A stretch of 43,299 bases of DNA from Thermoplasmata archaeon. GTDB taxonomy: Archaea > Thermoplasmatota > Poseidoniia > Poseidoniales > Thalassarchaeaceae. Position numbers and translations under genes: made by a program. Under the pieces are notes generated by a model. The model did not search any database, was not told where the DNA came from, and saw only the letters and a program-made list of their open reading frames with translations. Below, one piece after another: positions 34,628 to 43,093 of this stretch; the first letter of the stretch is position 1, and each line of letters opens with the position of its first letter. The stretch lies in NCBI GenBank assembly GCA_002727675.1, contig PBXQ01000056.1, positions 1 through 43,299 of the forward strand. The letters run 5' to 3'.

Positions 34628-35607
34628 ATTTGGGTATTGTTCTTCTAATTGTTTCCGCACCAGATATTGGCTCGACAATTCAAGGCGATGCATTACTATC
34701 TAGAGGAGGATGGGAAAAACAAGAAATCGTAGAGGGTGGAGACACTTGGATTAATGGAAATGGAAGAGTACATCTTTGGTGGTTCCCAAATAAAGTTCTC
34801 GATGAAGATAATCTAGATCAACGATATACGACATTAACAGGGGAAAAAGTGGATGAAGTAATCTTTCTTTCAAGACATTATGCGGCAAGTGGACAACCTA
34901 GCCTAACACTTCATGTGATTGGAGTGCCGGGTGAATCACCCCTCGGAGAAAGAGCAGAGTTTGGTGGAATAAAAGGCAGTGTTGTACCCCCTAATACACG
35001 CTTTGCTTCATGGTATAGAAGAATGTACGAAGCAGGAGTAAAACACAATTTAACTCCAGAATTTGATTTAACTATAGAAACAACACATCATGGGCCATGT
35101 CTTTCAGTCCCCACAATGTTTGTTGAAATTGGTTCATCAGAATCACATTGGGGGAGAAAAGATGCTGCCGAAGCATGGGCTGATGTCATCTATGATGGTC
35201 TCGGCCTAAATGGTGGCAGCGAACTAGGAAATTGGGAAACTCTTAGTGATGATGAAAAATTAAATTCGAAGATAATGTTGGGTATCGGCGGAGGCCATTA
35301 TGCCCCAAGACATACAGACGTAATTCGTAAAACTGATTGCTGGGCTGGCCACCAAATTGCATCATATTCATTAGATATGATAAAGCCAGATGTTGAAAAT
35401 TGGGATGGTACTAGTGACCCTTACCCTAAAGGCCAATGGTCACATGCCATCAAAGAATGCCTTAAAAGCACAAAAAAAGCATTCCCTAAAGGCAATATCA
35501 TTGCCCATTTAGATAGAAAATCATTCAAAGGTTGGCAACGACAATCTATCAAAAGGCTATGTCAAGAGCTCAACCTACCAATAGGAAGAACTGATGATTT
35601 CAAATGA
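34624..35607 (+). CDS. dtdA: D-aminoacyl-tRNA deacylase, archaeal DtdA/GEK1 type
   Basis: A 327-aa enzyme that hydrolyses D-amino acids mischarged on tRNA. It is the archaeal/plant type (DTD2), not the bacterial DTD1. Signatures are 'THHGPCLSVPTMFVEIGSSE' (His-rich metal-binding region), 'HWGRKDAAEAW', 'GIGGGHYAPRHTD' (a second His cluster) and 'VIFLSRHYAASGQPSLTLH' near the N terminus. The ATG overlaps the stop of the upstream membrane gene (ATGA), with GAGGAGGA just before it. Length fits the family. Confidence 0.92.
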   Translation: MNLGIVLLIVSAPDIGSTIQGDALLSRGGWEKQEIVEGGDTWINGNGRVHLWWFPNKVLDEDNLDQRYTTLTGEKVDEVIFLSRHYAASGQPSLTLHVIGVPGESPLGERAEFGGIKGSVVPPNTRFASWYRRMYEAGVKHNLTPEFDLTIETTHHGPCLSVPTMFVEIGSSESHWGRKDAAEAWADVIYDGLGLNGGSELGNWETLSDDEKLNSKIMLGIGGGHYAPRHTDVIRKTDCWAGHQIASYSLDMIKPDVENWDGTSDPYPKGQWSHAIKECLKSTKKAFPKGNIIAHLDRKSFKGWQRQSIKRLCQELNLPIGRTDDFK

Positions 35608-35665
35608 TATCTTATGGGTAATTGTCAAAGAGCGAGTAGGGGCTGCCAAGAACAGGGTGTGACCG

Positions 35666-36643
35666 ATGGGGCTATTTGGGAAGATTGTAATTGGCCTACT
35701 TCCCATTATGCCCAAATTCATCGTAGGGTGGGTTGCAAAGAGATATGTCGCAGGAAAAACACTTGATTATGCAATAAATACCATGATTACACTAGGTAAT
35801 AAAGAGGGTTGTTGTTTTACTATTGATGTGTTAGGTGAAGAAATTTCATCTCTAGACGAGGCTAATTTTTTCCTCAATGAATATGTTCGTGTAATTGATG
35901 CAATTGTTGAACATCAAATTGATGCTAACATTTCTATTAAACCTACAGCTTTTGGATTATTAATTGATGAAGAAAAGGGTAAGGAAAAAATCAATAAATT
36001 GCTATCTAAAGCATCTGAAAATAATATATTTGTCAGACTAGACATGGAAGATCATAGAGTCACTCAATCAACAATTGACATTATATTAGATATGCATAAA
36101 AAGGGATTCAACAATATTGGAATTGTACTACAAGCAAGGTTGCATAGGACAATGAATGATATACAAAACATATGTGATAATTTGGGCACTAAATCAGATT
36201 TTAGAATATGTAAGGGGATATATCTAGAGCCTGAAGATATAGCATTTACTGATTACCACGACATAAATAATGCATTTTCAGAATCATTACACTTAATGCT
36301 AAAAAATGGCGCATATTGTGGAATAGCAACACACGATAAACCAGTAATAAATGATTCATTAAAACAAATTGAAGAATTTGGGATGGGTCCTATAACACCA
36401 GACCCAAGAAATAACTCTGGACCTATTAGGGAAGGAAAAGGACCAGGATATGAATTTCAAATGCTACTTGGTGTACGCGGTGAATTAAGAAGACAATTGT
36501 TAAAACAAGGCCATAAAGTGAGAGTTTACGTCCCATACGGGGAGAAATGGTACGAATATAGTAGAAGAAGATTGAGAGAAAATCCCGACATTGCTTGGCA
36601 TATAACAAAAGCTCTACTAATGCCTTGGTCAAATAGAAGATGA
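35666..36643 (+). CDS. Proline dehydrogenase
   Basis: A 325-aa FAD-dependent PRODH that oxidises proline to pyrroline-5-carboxylate. The TIM barrel shows 'ANISIKPTAFGL' , 'IFVRLDMEDHRVT', 'GIVLQARLHRT' , 'FRICKGIYLEPEDIA' and 'GIATHD'. The C terminus 'RVYVPYGEKWYEYSRRRLRENP' is the most diagnostic part, with the tyrosine and arginine pairs that bind proline. It is a stand-alone enzyme, not fused to P5C dehydrogenase, and no P5C dehydrogenase gene is adjacent. The ATG at 35666 follows GGGTGTGACC. With PepP and the proteases it fits a peptide-consuming heterotroph. Confidence 0.92.
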   Translation: MGLFGKIVIGLLPIMPKFIVGWVAKRYVAGKTLDYAINTMITLGNKEGCCFTIDVLGEEISSLDEANFFLNEYVRVIDAIVEHQIDANISIKPTAFGLLIDEEKGKEKINKLLSKASENNIFVRLDMEDHRVTQSTIDIILDMHKKGFNNIGIVLQARLHRTMNDIQNICDNLGTKSDFRICKGIYLEPEDIAFTDYHDINNAFSESLHLMLKNGAYCGIATHDKPVINDSLKQIEEFGMGPITPDPRNNSGPIREGKGPGYEFQMLLGVRGELRRQLLKQGHKVRVYVPYGEKWYEYSRRRLRENPDIAWHITKALLMPWSNRR

Positions 36644-37417
36644 TTAATCATTGAAATGTTTCTTACTACGAATGTTTGATTCTCTTACTCTCTGTTGGTG
36701 CTCATCACGACCATGGAAATCTTGACCCTTCCAACGCCCCCTTTCCCTCTTCTTCCTTTCTTTAGCTTCATCGTAACTAGGTGGCATGTGAAGGAAAATT
36801 CTTCTGATATTAGCTGCTTTCATACCGCCATTCAAAGTCCTACCCTTACCACTATGTAATGCTCTAATTCGCCACCTTACGCCTTGATGTTCATAAATTG
36901 AACCACATTTGAATTCCCTTTCAGGGTCACAAAAGATTGAGTCTGAAAATGAATATTCACCTTCACTAAATGTCATCCTCACCATGACTACATCAGTTCT
37001 TGTAGCCCAAACCATCATGACTTTATTAGCTGAAACATCATTAGATGATGTCGCATTAGGCATTTCTAATCTAGTAATTTCCCATAATGCCTCATTATGC
37101 TCAAATTCATCCCCAAGAGAAAATATCTCATCGGAATCAATTTCCAAGGAAATCTGGAATGATTCAGAACCTTCTGAAAGTGTGAACCTAACATTTGTGG
37201 GCTTTGGTGGACGAATTTGTATGGTGTGAACATTACTACAATGTTGACACTGCACCAAATAATCAGTACCTTTTCCTTTATCTTTAGTTCGTAGAATGTT
37301 ATGTTCTGTTTCTAGTTCACAAGTGGAGCAAAAAACAAATTCGTCGCCGTTTTCAACTAAGTCCTCGCCCCCTGTCATAGGACAACCCCCGCGCCCACCC
37401 TTCTTCAAATCACCCAT
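36644..37417 (-). CDS. HVO_0476-type zinc finger protein
   Basis: About 257 aa from the start chosen. A zinc finger of four cysteines (Cys30, 33, 57, 60: 'VFCSTCELETEHNILR' and 'VQCQHCSNVHTI') is followed by two beta-rich domains with 'SLGDEFEHNEALWEITRLEM' and 'CGSIYEHQGVRWRIRALHSG', and a basic C-terminal tail. This architecture is conserved in archaea as the HVO_0476 family, of unknown function. The frame is open to 37567, but the first 50 residues would overlap the divergent methyltransferase gene and are not family-like; ATG 37417 (or 37378) is preferred. It converges with proline dehydrogenase, ending at the next base. Confidence 0.8.
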   Translation of the reverse strand: MGDLKKGGRGGCPMTGGEDLVENGDEFVFCSTCELETEHNILRTKDKGKGTDYLVQCQHCSNVHTIQIRPPKPTNVRFTLSEGSESFQISLEIDSDEIFSLGDEFEHNEALWEITRLEMPNATSSNDVSANKVMMVWATRTDVVMVRMTFSEGEYSFSDSIFCDPEREFKCGSIYEHQGVRWRIRALHSGKGRTLNGGMKAANIRRIFLHMPPSYDEAKERKKRERGRWKGQDFHGRDEHQQRVRESNIRSKKHFND

Positions 37418-37471
37418 AAGTGAAAATATTACATACACAACAATTGAACAATAAGACCCTTTGGCAAGAAC

Positions 37472-38188
37472 GTGAGTAGCCACCGTGATGATTTGAGCAA
37501 ACTCCTTGATCGCAACACAGATTCTAGCAGGGATGAACCTGAAGTTGCTGCTAATATAGGAGAGCAATTAAAACACATGGAGTTGAAATCATTACCAATA
37601 AGTTTGAGGCGAAGAATTAGAGACGTTGTTGCACAAATTAAACCACAAAATATTGTAGAAGTTGGTGCTGGAATCGGACATCTTTCGGCATGGTTGTTTG
37701 ATGAGTGGGATACAACCGAACATACTCCATCAAGATATATAATGGTAGAAGCCGGAGGCAAATTTGGAGTAATCCTAACCCGGTTAATTGAACGATATAA
37801 TGCTTCAAAATGGGCTCAAGTTGTTGTGGGTGAATGGAATGAAATTATTGCTGAACAAAGAAGTTGGGTCGCTGCCAATACTTCATCTTCAGAGAATTCT
37901 ATGATCTCAAAATCTCCATTACCAACAAATATTGATATTTGCATTATTGATGTTGGTTGGGAAAATCAAAATGCTTGCATCATGGGGGCAGTCCCCTTAC
38001 TTGGTGAAAACAGCATCATACTAACATCAGAACCCGATGTACCTGATGAAAATGAAACAGACGAAAATAAAATTGCTGCTTTTAACGAATGGATTGTATT
38101 AGTAAAAATGCTGAATGAAACTCATGAAATAGGTTTTGTCCCAATGTTTGGTGGTACATTGATAGGGATTAGAAAGGTTAAGCGTTAG
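37472..38188 (+). CDS. SAM-dependent methyltransferase-like protein
   Basis: A 238-aa protein with a Rossmann methyltransferase fold: motif I 'NIVEVGAGIGHLSAWLFDEW' (60-79), an acidic end of strand 2 ('YIMVEAGGKFG'), and motif IV-like 'NIDICIIDVGWENQNA' with Asp and Trp. The C terminus ends in beta strands ('GFVPMFGGTLIGIRK'). Which substrate it methylates is not evident; it resembles small-molecule O-methyltransferases in layout. The start is a GTG. It is divergent from the zinc finger gene over 54 bases and overlaps the end of the convergent subtilisin gene by 11. Confidence 0.72.
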   Translation: MSSHRDDLSKLLDRNTDSSRDEPEVAANIGEQLKHMELKSLPISLRRRIRDVVAQIKPQNIVEVGAGIGHLSAWLFDEWDTTEHTPSRYIMVEAGGKFGVILTRLIERYNASKWAQVVVGEWNEIIAEQRSWVAANTSSSENSMISKSPLPTNIDICIIDVGWENQNACIMGAVPLLGENSIILTSEPDVPDENETDENKIAAFNEWIVLVKMLNETHEIGFVPMFGGTLIGIRKVKR

Positions 38189-39341
38189 ATGCGGCAATCA
38201 ATGATTCTACATCTAATACCCCATACCCATAGTGGTCATCGTGACTATCTTGGCCCGAAGAAGAATCTGAAATCCATTGCTTGACATCTGAAATCGCCCC
38301 AGAGCCACCTGATGAGCCATCTTGTTGAATTTCTGGGTTCTCCTGCAATAGAAGTGCAATAGCACCTGATACCCAGGCTGTTGCGGCAGATGTTCCTGAT
38401 GCATAGCCCCATGGCAAAAATCCATCTTCAACTTGACTTAACGGAATCAAAATTGGGACATCTTCACCTGGCCCTGTTAGTTCGGGTTTTTTGTCGGGGT
38501 CACTCCTTGACAATCTTGGTGGAATCAAATTGAAATTATTGTCACCTTGACTAGAACCAGACCAAATAGATCCCATACGATCAACCCCCCCTACACAAAT
38601 TACATCTTCAACTGATCCCGGACTTGAAACATCCCCATCATCATTTTCACCATCATTACCAGCGGCTGCAATAACGAAAACTCCGGCTGAAATAGCATCA
38701 TCAACAGAATTTTCAAGAGAGTCTGTGCTGCTAATTATAAAATTAAATCCGGCAGCACCTCCTAAACTCAGTGAGATGACATCAACTCCCGATGCAACAC
38801 ACCAGTCTACTGCTGCAGCAATAGTATCGTCATCACCTTCACCGTCTGATGACATTGCTTTAGCCACAAATAAATCTGATTTAGGTGCAACTCCTTTCAT
38901 CCAACCTTCTGCCCAAATCAATCCAGACATTGCAGTTCCATGACCTTGATCATCATATGGTACGTCTCGGTCATTAATGAAATCCTTCCAACCTGACAGA
39001 TTCTTGTCGGCAAAGTCTGTGTGAGTCAAATCAATACCAGTATCCACAACACAGATAGATACACCACCCCCATTAGCTGAAACGTTATCTAAGCCAGTCA
39101 AGGACCTAAAATCATCCTGCCAATTCAATAAATCTTCTGGGGGGCCACTCTTTTCAGGATTTTGAAATACATACTGATAAAGTCCAATGCCTGCAATCGT
39201 AACTGATGAAATGATTAACAACGCAGAACCTATAGAAAGAATAATTGCCACATGTTTTTCCGAGATCACGGGTTTCTTTTTTTCTTGATTAGGGAATTCT
39301 GGCATATCAACAGTTTCCCAATCAACTTCTGATTTGCCCAC
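38178..39341 (-). CDS. Membrane-anchored subtilisin-like serine protease (S8)
   Basis: A 387-aa protein. A cytoplasmic charged N terminus (1-28), one membrane helix (31-54), then a subtilisin domain held outside. The triad is Asp100 ('VVDTGIDLTHTDF'), His134 ('GHGTAMSGL') and Ser318 ('GYASGTSAATAWVSGA'); Asn229 in 'AAAGNDGEND' is the oxyanion residue. There is no room for a normal I9 propeptide: only about 40 residues lie between the helix and the catalytic domain. The start is a GTG. It stands alone in its transcription unit; the 72-base gap upstream before sufS holds nothing clear. Confidence 0.9.
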   Translation of the reverse strand: MGKSEVDWETVDMPEFPNQEKKKPVISEKHVAIILSIGSALLIISSVTIAGIGLYQYVFQNPEKSGPPEDLLNWQDDFRSLTGLDNVSANGGGVSICVVDTGIDLTHTDFADKNLSGWKDFINDRDVPYDDQGHGTAMSGLIWAEGWMKGVAPKSDLFVAKAMSSDGEGDDDTIAAAVDWCVASGVDVISLSLGGAAGFNFIISSTDSLENSVDDAISAGVFVIAAAGNDGENDDGDVSSPGSVEDVICVGGVDRMGSIWSGSSQGDNNFNLIPPRLSRSDPDKKPELTGPGEDVPILIPLSQVEDGFLPWGYASGTSAATAWVSGAIALLLQENPEIQQDGSSGGSGAISDVKQWISDSSSGQDSHDDHYGYGVLDVESLIAASNA

Positions 39342-39413
39342 CGTTGACCGCCCCCATATTCAATGAAATATATCATGTTGATAATTTTGATGGCACCTTT
39401 ACAAATAATATAC

Positions 39414-40646
39414 TCATCTAAGGGCATTTACTGCTTCTTCAAATAGATCAACAAATTGCCTTGCTTCTTCTTCAGTATTGTATAAATAAACTGATGTCCT
39501 CAATGAACCACCAGCAATATCCTTTGAATTAAACCAACTATTAACACAATGGTAGCCTGACCTAACCATTATCGAACCCGCCTCATCTAGTATGATTGAA
39601 AGATCGTAGACATCAATATCATCAACTGTAATAGAAGTCATCCCCCCACGAAGTCTAGCAGAATCAGGGCCAATAATTGAAACCTCCTCAATGTCTTTTA
39701 CTCCATCAGTAATTATTTCATTCAAACGAACCTCATGTGATCGTAACCATTCAAAATCTACACTCTGTAAGTATTCTACTGCTGCCTTTGCACCAATAAT
39801 TCCGGCATAATTAGATGAACCACCCTCAAATTTTGCTGGTGGCTTAAGAAATTGAACATCATGATCACTAATATTTGAAACTGTCTTCCCACCTCCTGAG
39901 ATGGTATCTAAATTAGCAAGGCACTCTTCTTTACCATACAAAACACCAATCCCACTAGGGCCAAGCATCTTATGCAAGCTGAAGGTAAGATAATCGCAAT
40001 CTAATTGCCGGACATCAACCTTGTTATGTGGAACACCTTGGGCGGAATCAACTAATATTTCCGCATCATAATCATGAGCAATCTTCGTAATCTCCTTGAC
40101 TGGATTTGTAACTCCATCAAGGTTACTAACTTGTGGTACTGCAACCAATCTTAGATTCTTACCAATCGTGGAACACTTTTCTTCAAATGCCTCCAAATCA
40201 AATGTATTATCATCATTAGAATGTACAAATGAGTGTTTAATTAAGCCTTTATTTTCAAGTTGTAGCCAAGGAACCAAATTACTATTGTGTTCTTTATCAG
40301 TAGTCAAAACGACATCATCTTTTTCCCATTTAATTCCATGTGCTACTTGATTAATGGCAAAGGTTGAATTCAATGTAAATATTATTTCATCTGTAGTTGC
40401 TCCTATGAATTTGGATATTAAACCTCTTGATTGTACCAACTTGTGAGTAACTGAATTACCCCAACGATGTGGACTACGACCAGCACAACCTGGAGTCACA
40501 GTATAGTATGAATTGATTTCATCTACAACAGAATCAGGGCGCATCGTAGTACAAGCATTATCCAAATAAGCAACAGGATCTTCTTTTCTTAATGGAGCAA
40601 AGTCATCTCTGAAACGATTTGGGGGCACAATATCACCATGCTTCAT
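39414..40646 (-). CDS. sufS: Cysteine desulfurase, SufS type
   Basis: A 410-aa PLP enzyme of the class V family that takes sulfur from cysteine for Fe-S clusters. PLP Lys226 lies in 'DYLTFSLHKMLGPSGIG', the PLP-pairing Asp200 in 'ILVDSAQGVPHNKVD', and the persulfide Cys367 in 'RSGYHCVNSWF', the short-loop SufS arrangement. 'TTDKEHNSNLVPW' holds the cofactor-stacking His. The frame is open to 40769, but residues before the ATG at 40646 are not family-like. From 40646 the gene overlaps the upstream membrane-protein gene by 14 bases. No sufU, sufE or sufBCD is adjacent. Confidence 0.9.
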   Translation of the reverse strand: MKHGDIVPPNRFRDDFAPLRKEDPVAYLDNACTTMRPDSVVDEINSYYTVTPGCAGRSPHRWGNSVTHKLVQSRGLISKFIGATTDEIIFTLNSTFAINQVAHGIKWEKDDVVLTTDKEHNSNLVPWLQLENKGLIKHSFVHSNDDNTFDLEAFEEKCSTIGKNLRLVAVPQVSNLDGVTNPVKEITKIAHDYDAEILVDSAQGVPHNKVDVRQLDCDYLTFSLHKMLGPSGIGVLYGKEECLANLDTISGGGKTVSNISDHDVQFLKPPAKFEGGSSNYAGIIGAKAAVEYLQSVDFEWLRSHEVRLNEIITDGVKDIEEVSIIGPDSARLRGGMTSITVDDIDVYDLSIILDEAGSIMVRSGYHCVNSWFNSKDIAGGSLRTSVYLYNTEEEARQFVDLFEEAVNALR

Positions 40647-41784
40647 CATCAGGGAAATGATCACTAATAGGCGCACTAGTTCCACAACCATCACAACTAA
40701 TGCGTTTTGGGAATTTAGTAGAACAACTTTCACAGTTCTCATCAGGTGCACCAACCCCATCACAATCATCAGTAAGGCAGACTACCTCAATCATACCTGT
40801 GACAAAATTTCGTTTTACAGGAGTAGCGCCACCACAAGTAGGGCATGTACCTCTCTGACCCTTTTCAACAGAATCTTCACCTCTTAATTTACGGCTTACT
40901 TCACGTGACCGGTGGCTTTCAATTTCTTGACCTGCTGAGCCAAGCATTAATTGCGGATACCACAAAACATGAATCAAAGCAAATACTGAAATTGTCCCAG
41001 AAATGACATAAAATACACGGTATAACCACATATTTGTTGAATCTCTAAATGCAACAGAATGAGCCCCAAACCATGAAAATATTATTACTGTTAAACACCA
41101 AAAAACTAGTACTGCACACCACGCAACTAAACTATGATCTCGCATAGCTGCCTCCATTTTCCTAGGATCTGGATGGCCATGTTGATTTTCAACGTGTACA
41201 TCACGTGTCTGAGCAACAGCCTGCCAAGTATTAAATGATAAAAATCCTAGAATGGATGCCCCCATTATCAAACCTACGAAATCGAAAAAGGAAGAACCAA
41301 GAGGGAATTTAGGATTATCTGCATGAGATACAATTATTCCTATTTGAACTGCGCCTAAACCAATAAATAAGTACAGAGTTTTTTCACGCATTAGTGGATA
41401 CTCTCCCAATATTCTGAATAGGAAGATTACCCAGAATACAACACTCATAATCATCATAGCAAATGCTTGCCAAGTAATAGCATTTAATCCATCAATTCCA
41501 ACTTTCCAAATATCTCCGCCACCTGAAAACTCCCCACTAGCAAGATCTGTTGAACCTGTAAATAATGCTGCAAAGCCCAAAGCAATAGTGATAATTTCAG
41601 TCCGACCCCAAGTTTCACGAATTTTACGGTAATGAAAGTTAAGTTCTACCTTCAAATCATGTAATGGAGTAAGCCAAGGTTGATCAATTGAAAGGCGTTG
41701 TTCTAATCGCATTTCAGAGAGGCGGGCGCCAATATGCATCTGTTCGCCTTCAGCAAACTCTTCGTCGGCCAAGTCCCCCTCCAT
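40633..41784 (-). CDS. Membrane protein with C-terminal zinc ribbons
   Basis: A 383-aa protein. About six hydrophobic helices occupy residues 65-290. The C-terminal 75 residues hold eight cysteines in CxxC-like pairs (314/317, 336/341, 351/354, 364/367: 'GTCPTCGGATP', 'VVCLTDDCDG', 'NCESCSTKFPKRISCDGCG'), two zinc ribbons on the inner side of the membrane. No family is recognised. The last codons overlap the sufS start in another frame, so both come from one message, which could suggest a role related to metal or sulfur, but this is only an inference from position. Confidence 0.75.
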   Translation of the reverse strand: MEGDLADEEFAEGEQMHIGARLSEMRLEQRLSIDQPWLTPLHDLKVELNFHYRKIRETWGRTEIITIALGFAALFTGSTDLASGEFSGGGDIWKVGIDGLNAITWQAFAMMIMSVVFWVIFLFRILGEYPLMREKTLYLFIGLGAVQIGIIVSHADNPKFPLGSSFFDFVGLIMGASILGFLSFNTWQAVAQTRDVHVENQHGHPDPRKMEAAMRDHSLVAWCAVLVFWCLTVIIFSWFGAHSVAFRDSTNMWLYRVFYVISGTISVFALIHVLWYPQLMLGSAGQEIESHRSREVSRKLRGEDSVEKGQRGTCPTCGGATPVKRNFVTGMIEVVCLTDDCDGVGAPDENCESCSTKFPKRISCDGCGTSAPISDHFPDDEAW

Positions 41785-41876
41785 GTGGGGCCGAGTATTT
41801 ATTAGCCATTAAGAAACACCCCTCAACAATTACTAATCAGGTCATTATTCAATGCAAATTATTCTTACAGCAAAAG

Positions 41877-41948
41877 AGCCACTGGCGTGAATTGAACACG
41901 CGACCTACGCCTTACCAAGGCGTCGCTATACCTCTAAGCCACAGTGGC
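41877..41948 (-). tRNA. tRNA-Thr (GGU anticodon)
   Basis: On the minus strand: acceptor GCCACTG/CAGTGGC, D arm GCTTAGAGGTATAGC, anticodon stem ACGCC/GGCGT with loop TTGGTAA (anticodon GGT), T arm GCGTG-TTCAATT-CACGC, discriminator T. All stems pair. No intron and no encoded CCA. Expected identity for U73 with GGU is threonine. Confidence 0.93.
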
Positions 41949-42063
41949 AGTATTGCGGGCGACTCAAAACCTAAACTTAACAATGTCCGTGCCTAAATAA
42001 CCCCAAAGCAATAACTTATGAATCGTCACCATGAAAGGTAAGTCATTAGTCGGAGTCATCGTA

Positions 42064-42149
42064 GCCGAGATCGCATAGCCTGGTATCGCGCGTGACTGGA
42101 AATCACGTGGGTTCGTCCCGCGGGAGTTCAAATCTCCCTCTCGGCGCCA
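42064..42149 (+). tRNA. tRNA-Ser (GGA anticodon), CCA encoded
   Basis: Acceptor GCCGAGA/TCTCGGC with discriminator G, anticodon stem CGTGA/TCACG with loop CTGGAAA (anticodon GGA), a long variable arm (TGGGTTCGTCCCGC) typical of class II serine tRNA, and T arm GGGAG-TTCAAAT-CTCCC. CCA follows at 42147-42149. No intron. It is divergent from tRNA-Thr. Confidence 0.94.
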
Positions 42150-42195
42150 CACAAAAAACGCTTGACTGAAAAGCACTTGTAGTCCGAGTCAAAGG

Positions 42196-42234
42196 GGCGC
42201 TGATTGAGTAATAATACAAGGGGGGGTCAGCGCC
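42196..42234. repeat. 8-bp perfect inverted repeat between tRNA-Ser and the acidic gene
   Basis: GGCGCTGA (42196-42203) and TCAGCGCC (42227-42234) are perfect complements separated by 23 bases that include a G7 run. It could be an RNA stem or an operator site. Nothing else in the 150 bases between the tRNA and the next gene is supported, apart from the short tRNA-like fragments noted in findings. Confidence 0.45.
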
Positions 42235-42273
42235 ACAGGGAGTTCAAAATCTTCAAAAATCGCAGTAAAACTA

Positions 42274-42281
42274 ATAAAATA
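42274..42281 (+). promoter_or_regulatory. Putative TATA box of the acidic-protein gene
   Basis: ATAAAATA begins 26 bases before the ATG at 42300. That spacing would give a leaderless message starting at the ATG, and no Shine-Dalgarno is present. Confidence 0.35.
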
Positions 42282-42299
42282 CACAATTTAGTCCACATT

Positions 42300-42695
42300 A
42301 TGAGCACTAAATGGTTAGAGGATGAGGTGTCTGATGATGAGGACGACGAATCAGATGAGGATTGGGCGCCCAAAACCACCGATAAATTACCACGAAATCC
42401 AGATGATTGGCAACCAGTAGATGGTGTTGACACGGAAACTCAATACGAAATAGATGATAATTCTAAAGATGAAGGTTATGTTTACATTCGTTCTAATTCT
42501 ACTTCTGGTCTCGGGGCAGGAATAGAAGAGGTTCGTACTCGAGATGATGATGATGATGATGGTGGTGAATGGATTGCCACTGACAATTTAAACATAGATG
42601 AGGAAGCTGATTCTGACGACCCGACAAAGTACACAATAATCATGGAATTCGTTCATGACGAAGACCCAGATGAAGAAGACGATGATGAGGTGTGA
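42300..42695 (+). CDS. Highly acidic small protein
   Basis: A 131-aa protein, strongly enriched in Asp and Glu, with acidic blocks at both ends ('EDEVSDDEDDESDEDW' and 'DEDPDEEDDDEV') and a middle with 'DDWQPVDGVDTETQYEID'. No signal peptide, no membrane segment. The frame extends upstream to 42204, but those codons cross the inverted repeat and are basic, so ATG 42300 is chosen. A basic partner (nucleic-acid binding protein or chaperone client) is plausible for such a protein but unproven. No family recognised. Confidence 0.7.
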   Translation: MSTKWLEDEVSDDEDDESDEDWAPKTTDKLPRNPDDWQPVDGVDTETQYEIDDNSKDEGYVYIRSNSTSGLGAGIEEVRTRDDDDDDGGEWIATDNLNIDEEADSDDPTKYTIIMEFVHDEDPDEEDDDEV

Positions 42696-42791
42696 ACGCA
42701 GAGAGTCCGGATTGTCCCAAATGTAATGGTGATGGAGTTGCATGATTACCCATTGTATGGGGAAATAGGAGTAATGGACATTCAATTGTAA

Positions 42792-42929
42792 TCAGACGTC
42801 ATCGCCAGTATGCCAATCCTGATAATTTGGATCATAAGCTCCTTTGCCCCTCATGCTTTGGCACTTCTCACACAATTTTGGCCATGTCCACTGATCGATT
42901 CGCCTCTTACACTGGCTACATTTGGGCAT
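42792..42929 (-). CDS. 45-aa zinc-ribbon-like small protein
   Basis: A 45-aa frame beginning 'MPKCSQCKRRIDQWTWP' and followed by 'LCEKCQSMRGKG', giving two CxxC pairs (Cys4/7 and Cys20/23), a minimal zinc ribbon. The C terminus is acidic and ends 'WHTGDDV'. No Shine-Dalgarno is obvious; TATAAA lies 15 bases before the ATG. The codon pattern and paired cysteines make it more than a random frame, but its size leaves doubt. Confidence 0.5.
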   Translation of the reverse strand: MPKCSQCKRRIDQWTWPKLCEKCQSMRGKGAYDPNYQDWHTGDDV

Positions 42930-43063
42930 GTGGATAGGTTTATACTGATTTGTTTAACTGTTTGCCTGTTAATCTAGCATGAAATTAGTTCAAAGGCTAG
43001 CACCTGAATCAACCAATCCGATAATTACCGATGTAAGGTTTGGAATAATAATTTTATAATATT

Positions 43064-43073
43064 CTTTATTAAC
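43064..43073 (+). promoter_or_regulatory. Putative TATA box of the 64-aa Cys-rich gene
   Basis: CTTTATTAAC lies about 21-30 bases before the ATG at 43094, near the distance expected for a leaderless archaeal message. Confidence 0.3.
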
Positions 43074-43093
43074 AGTGATTAATACGAATTAGT

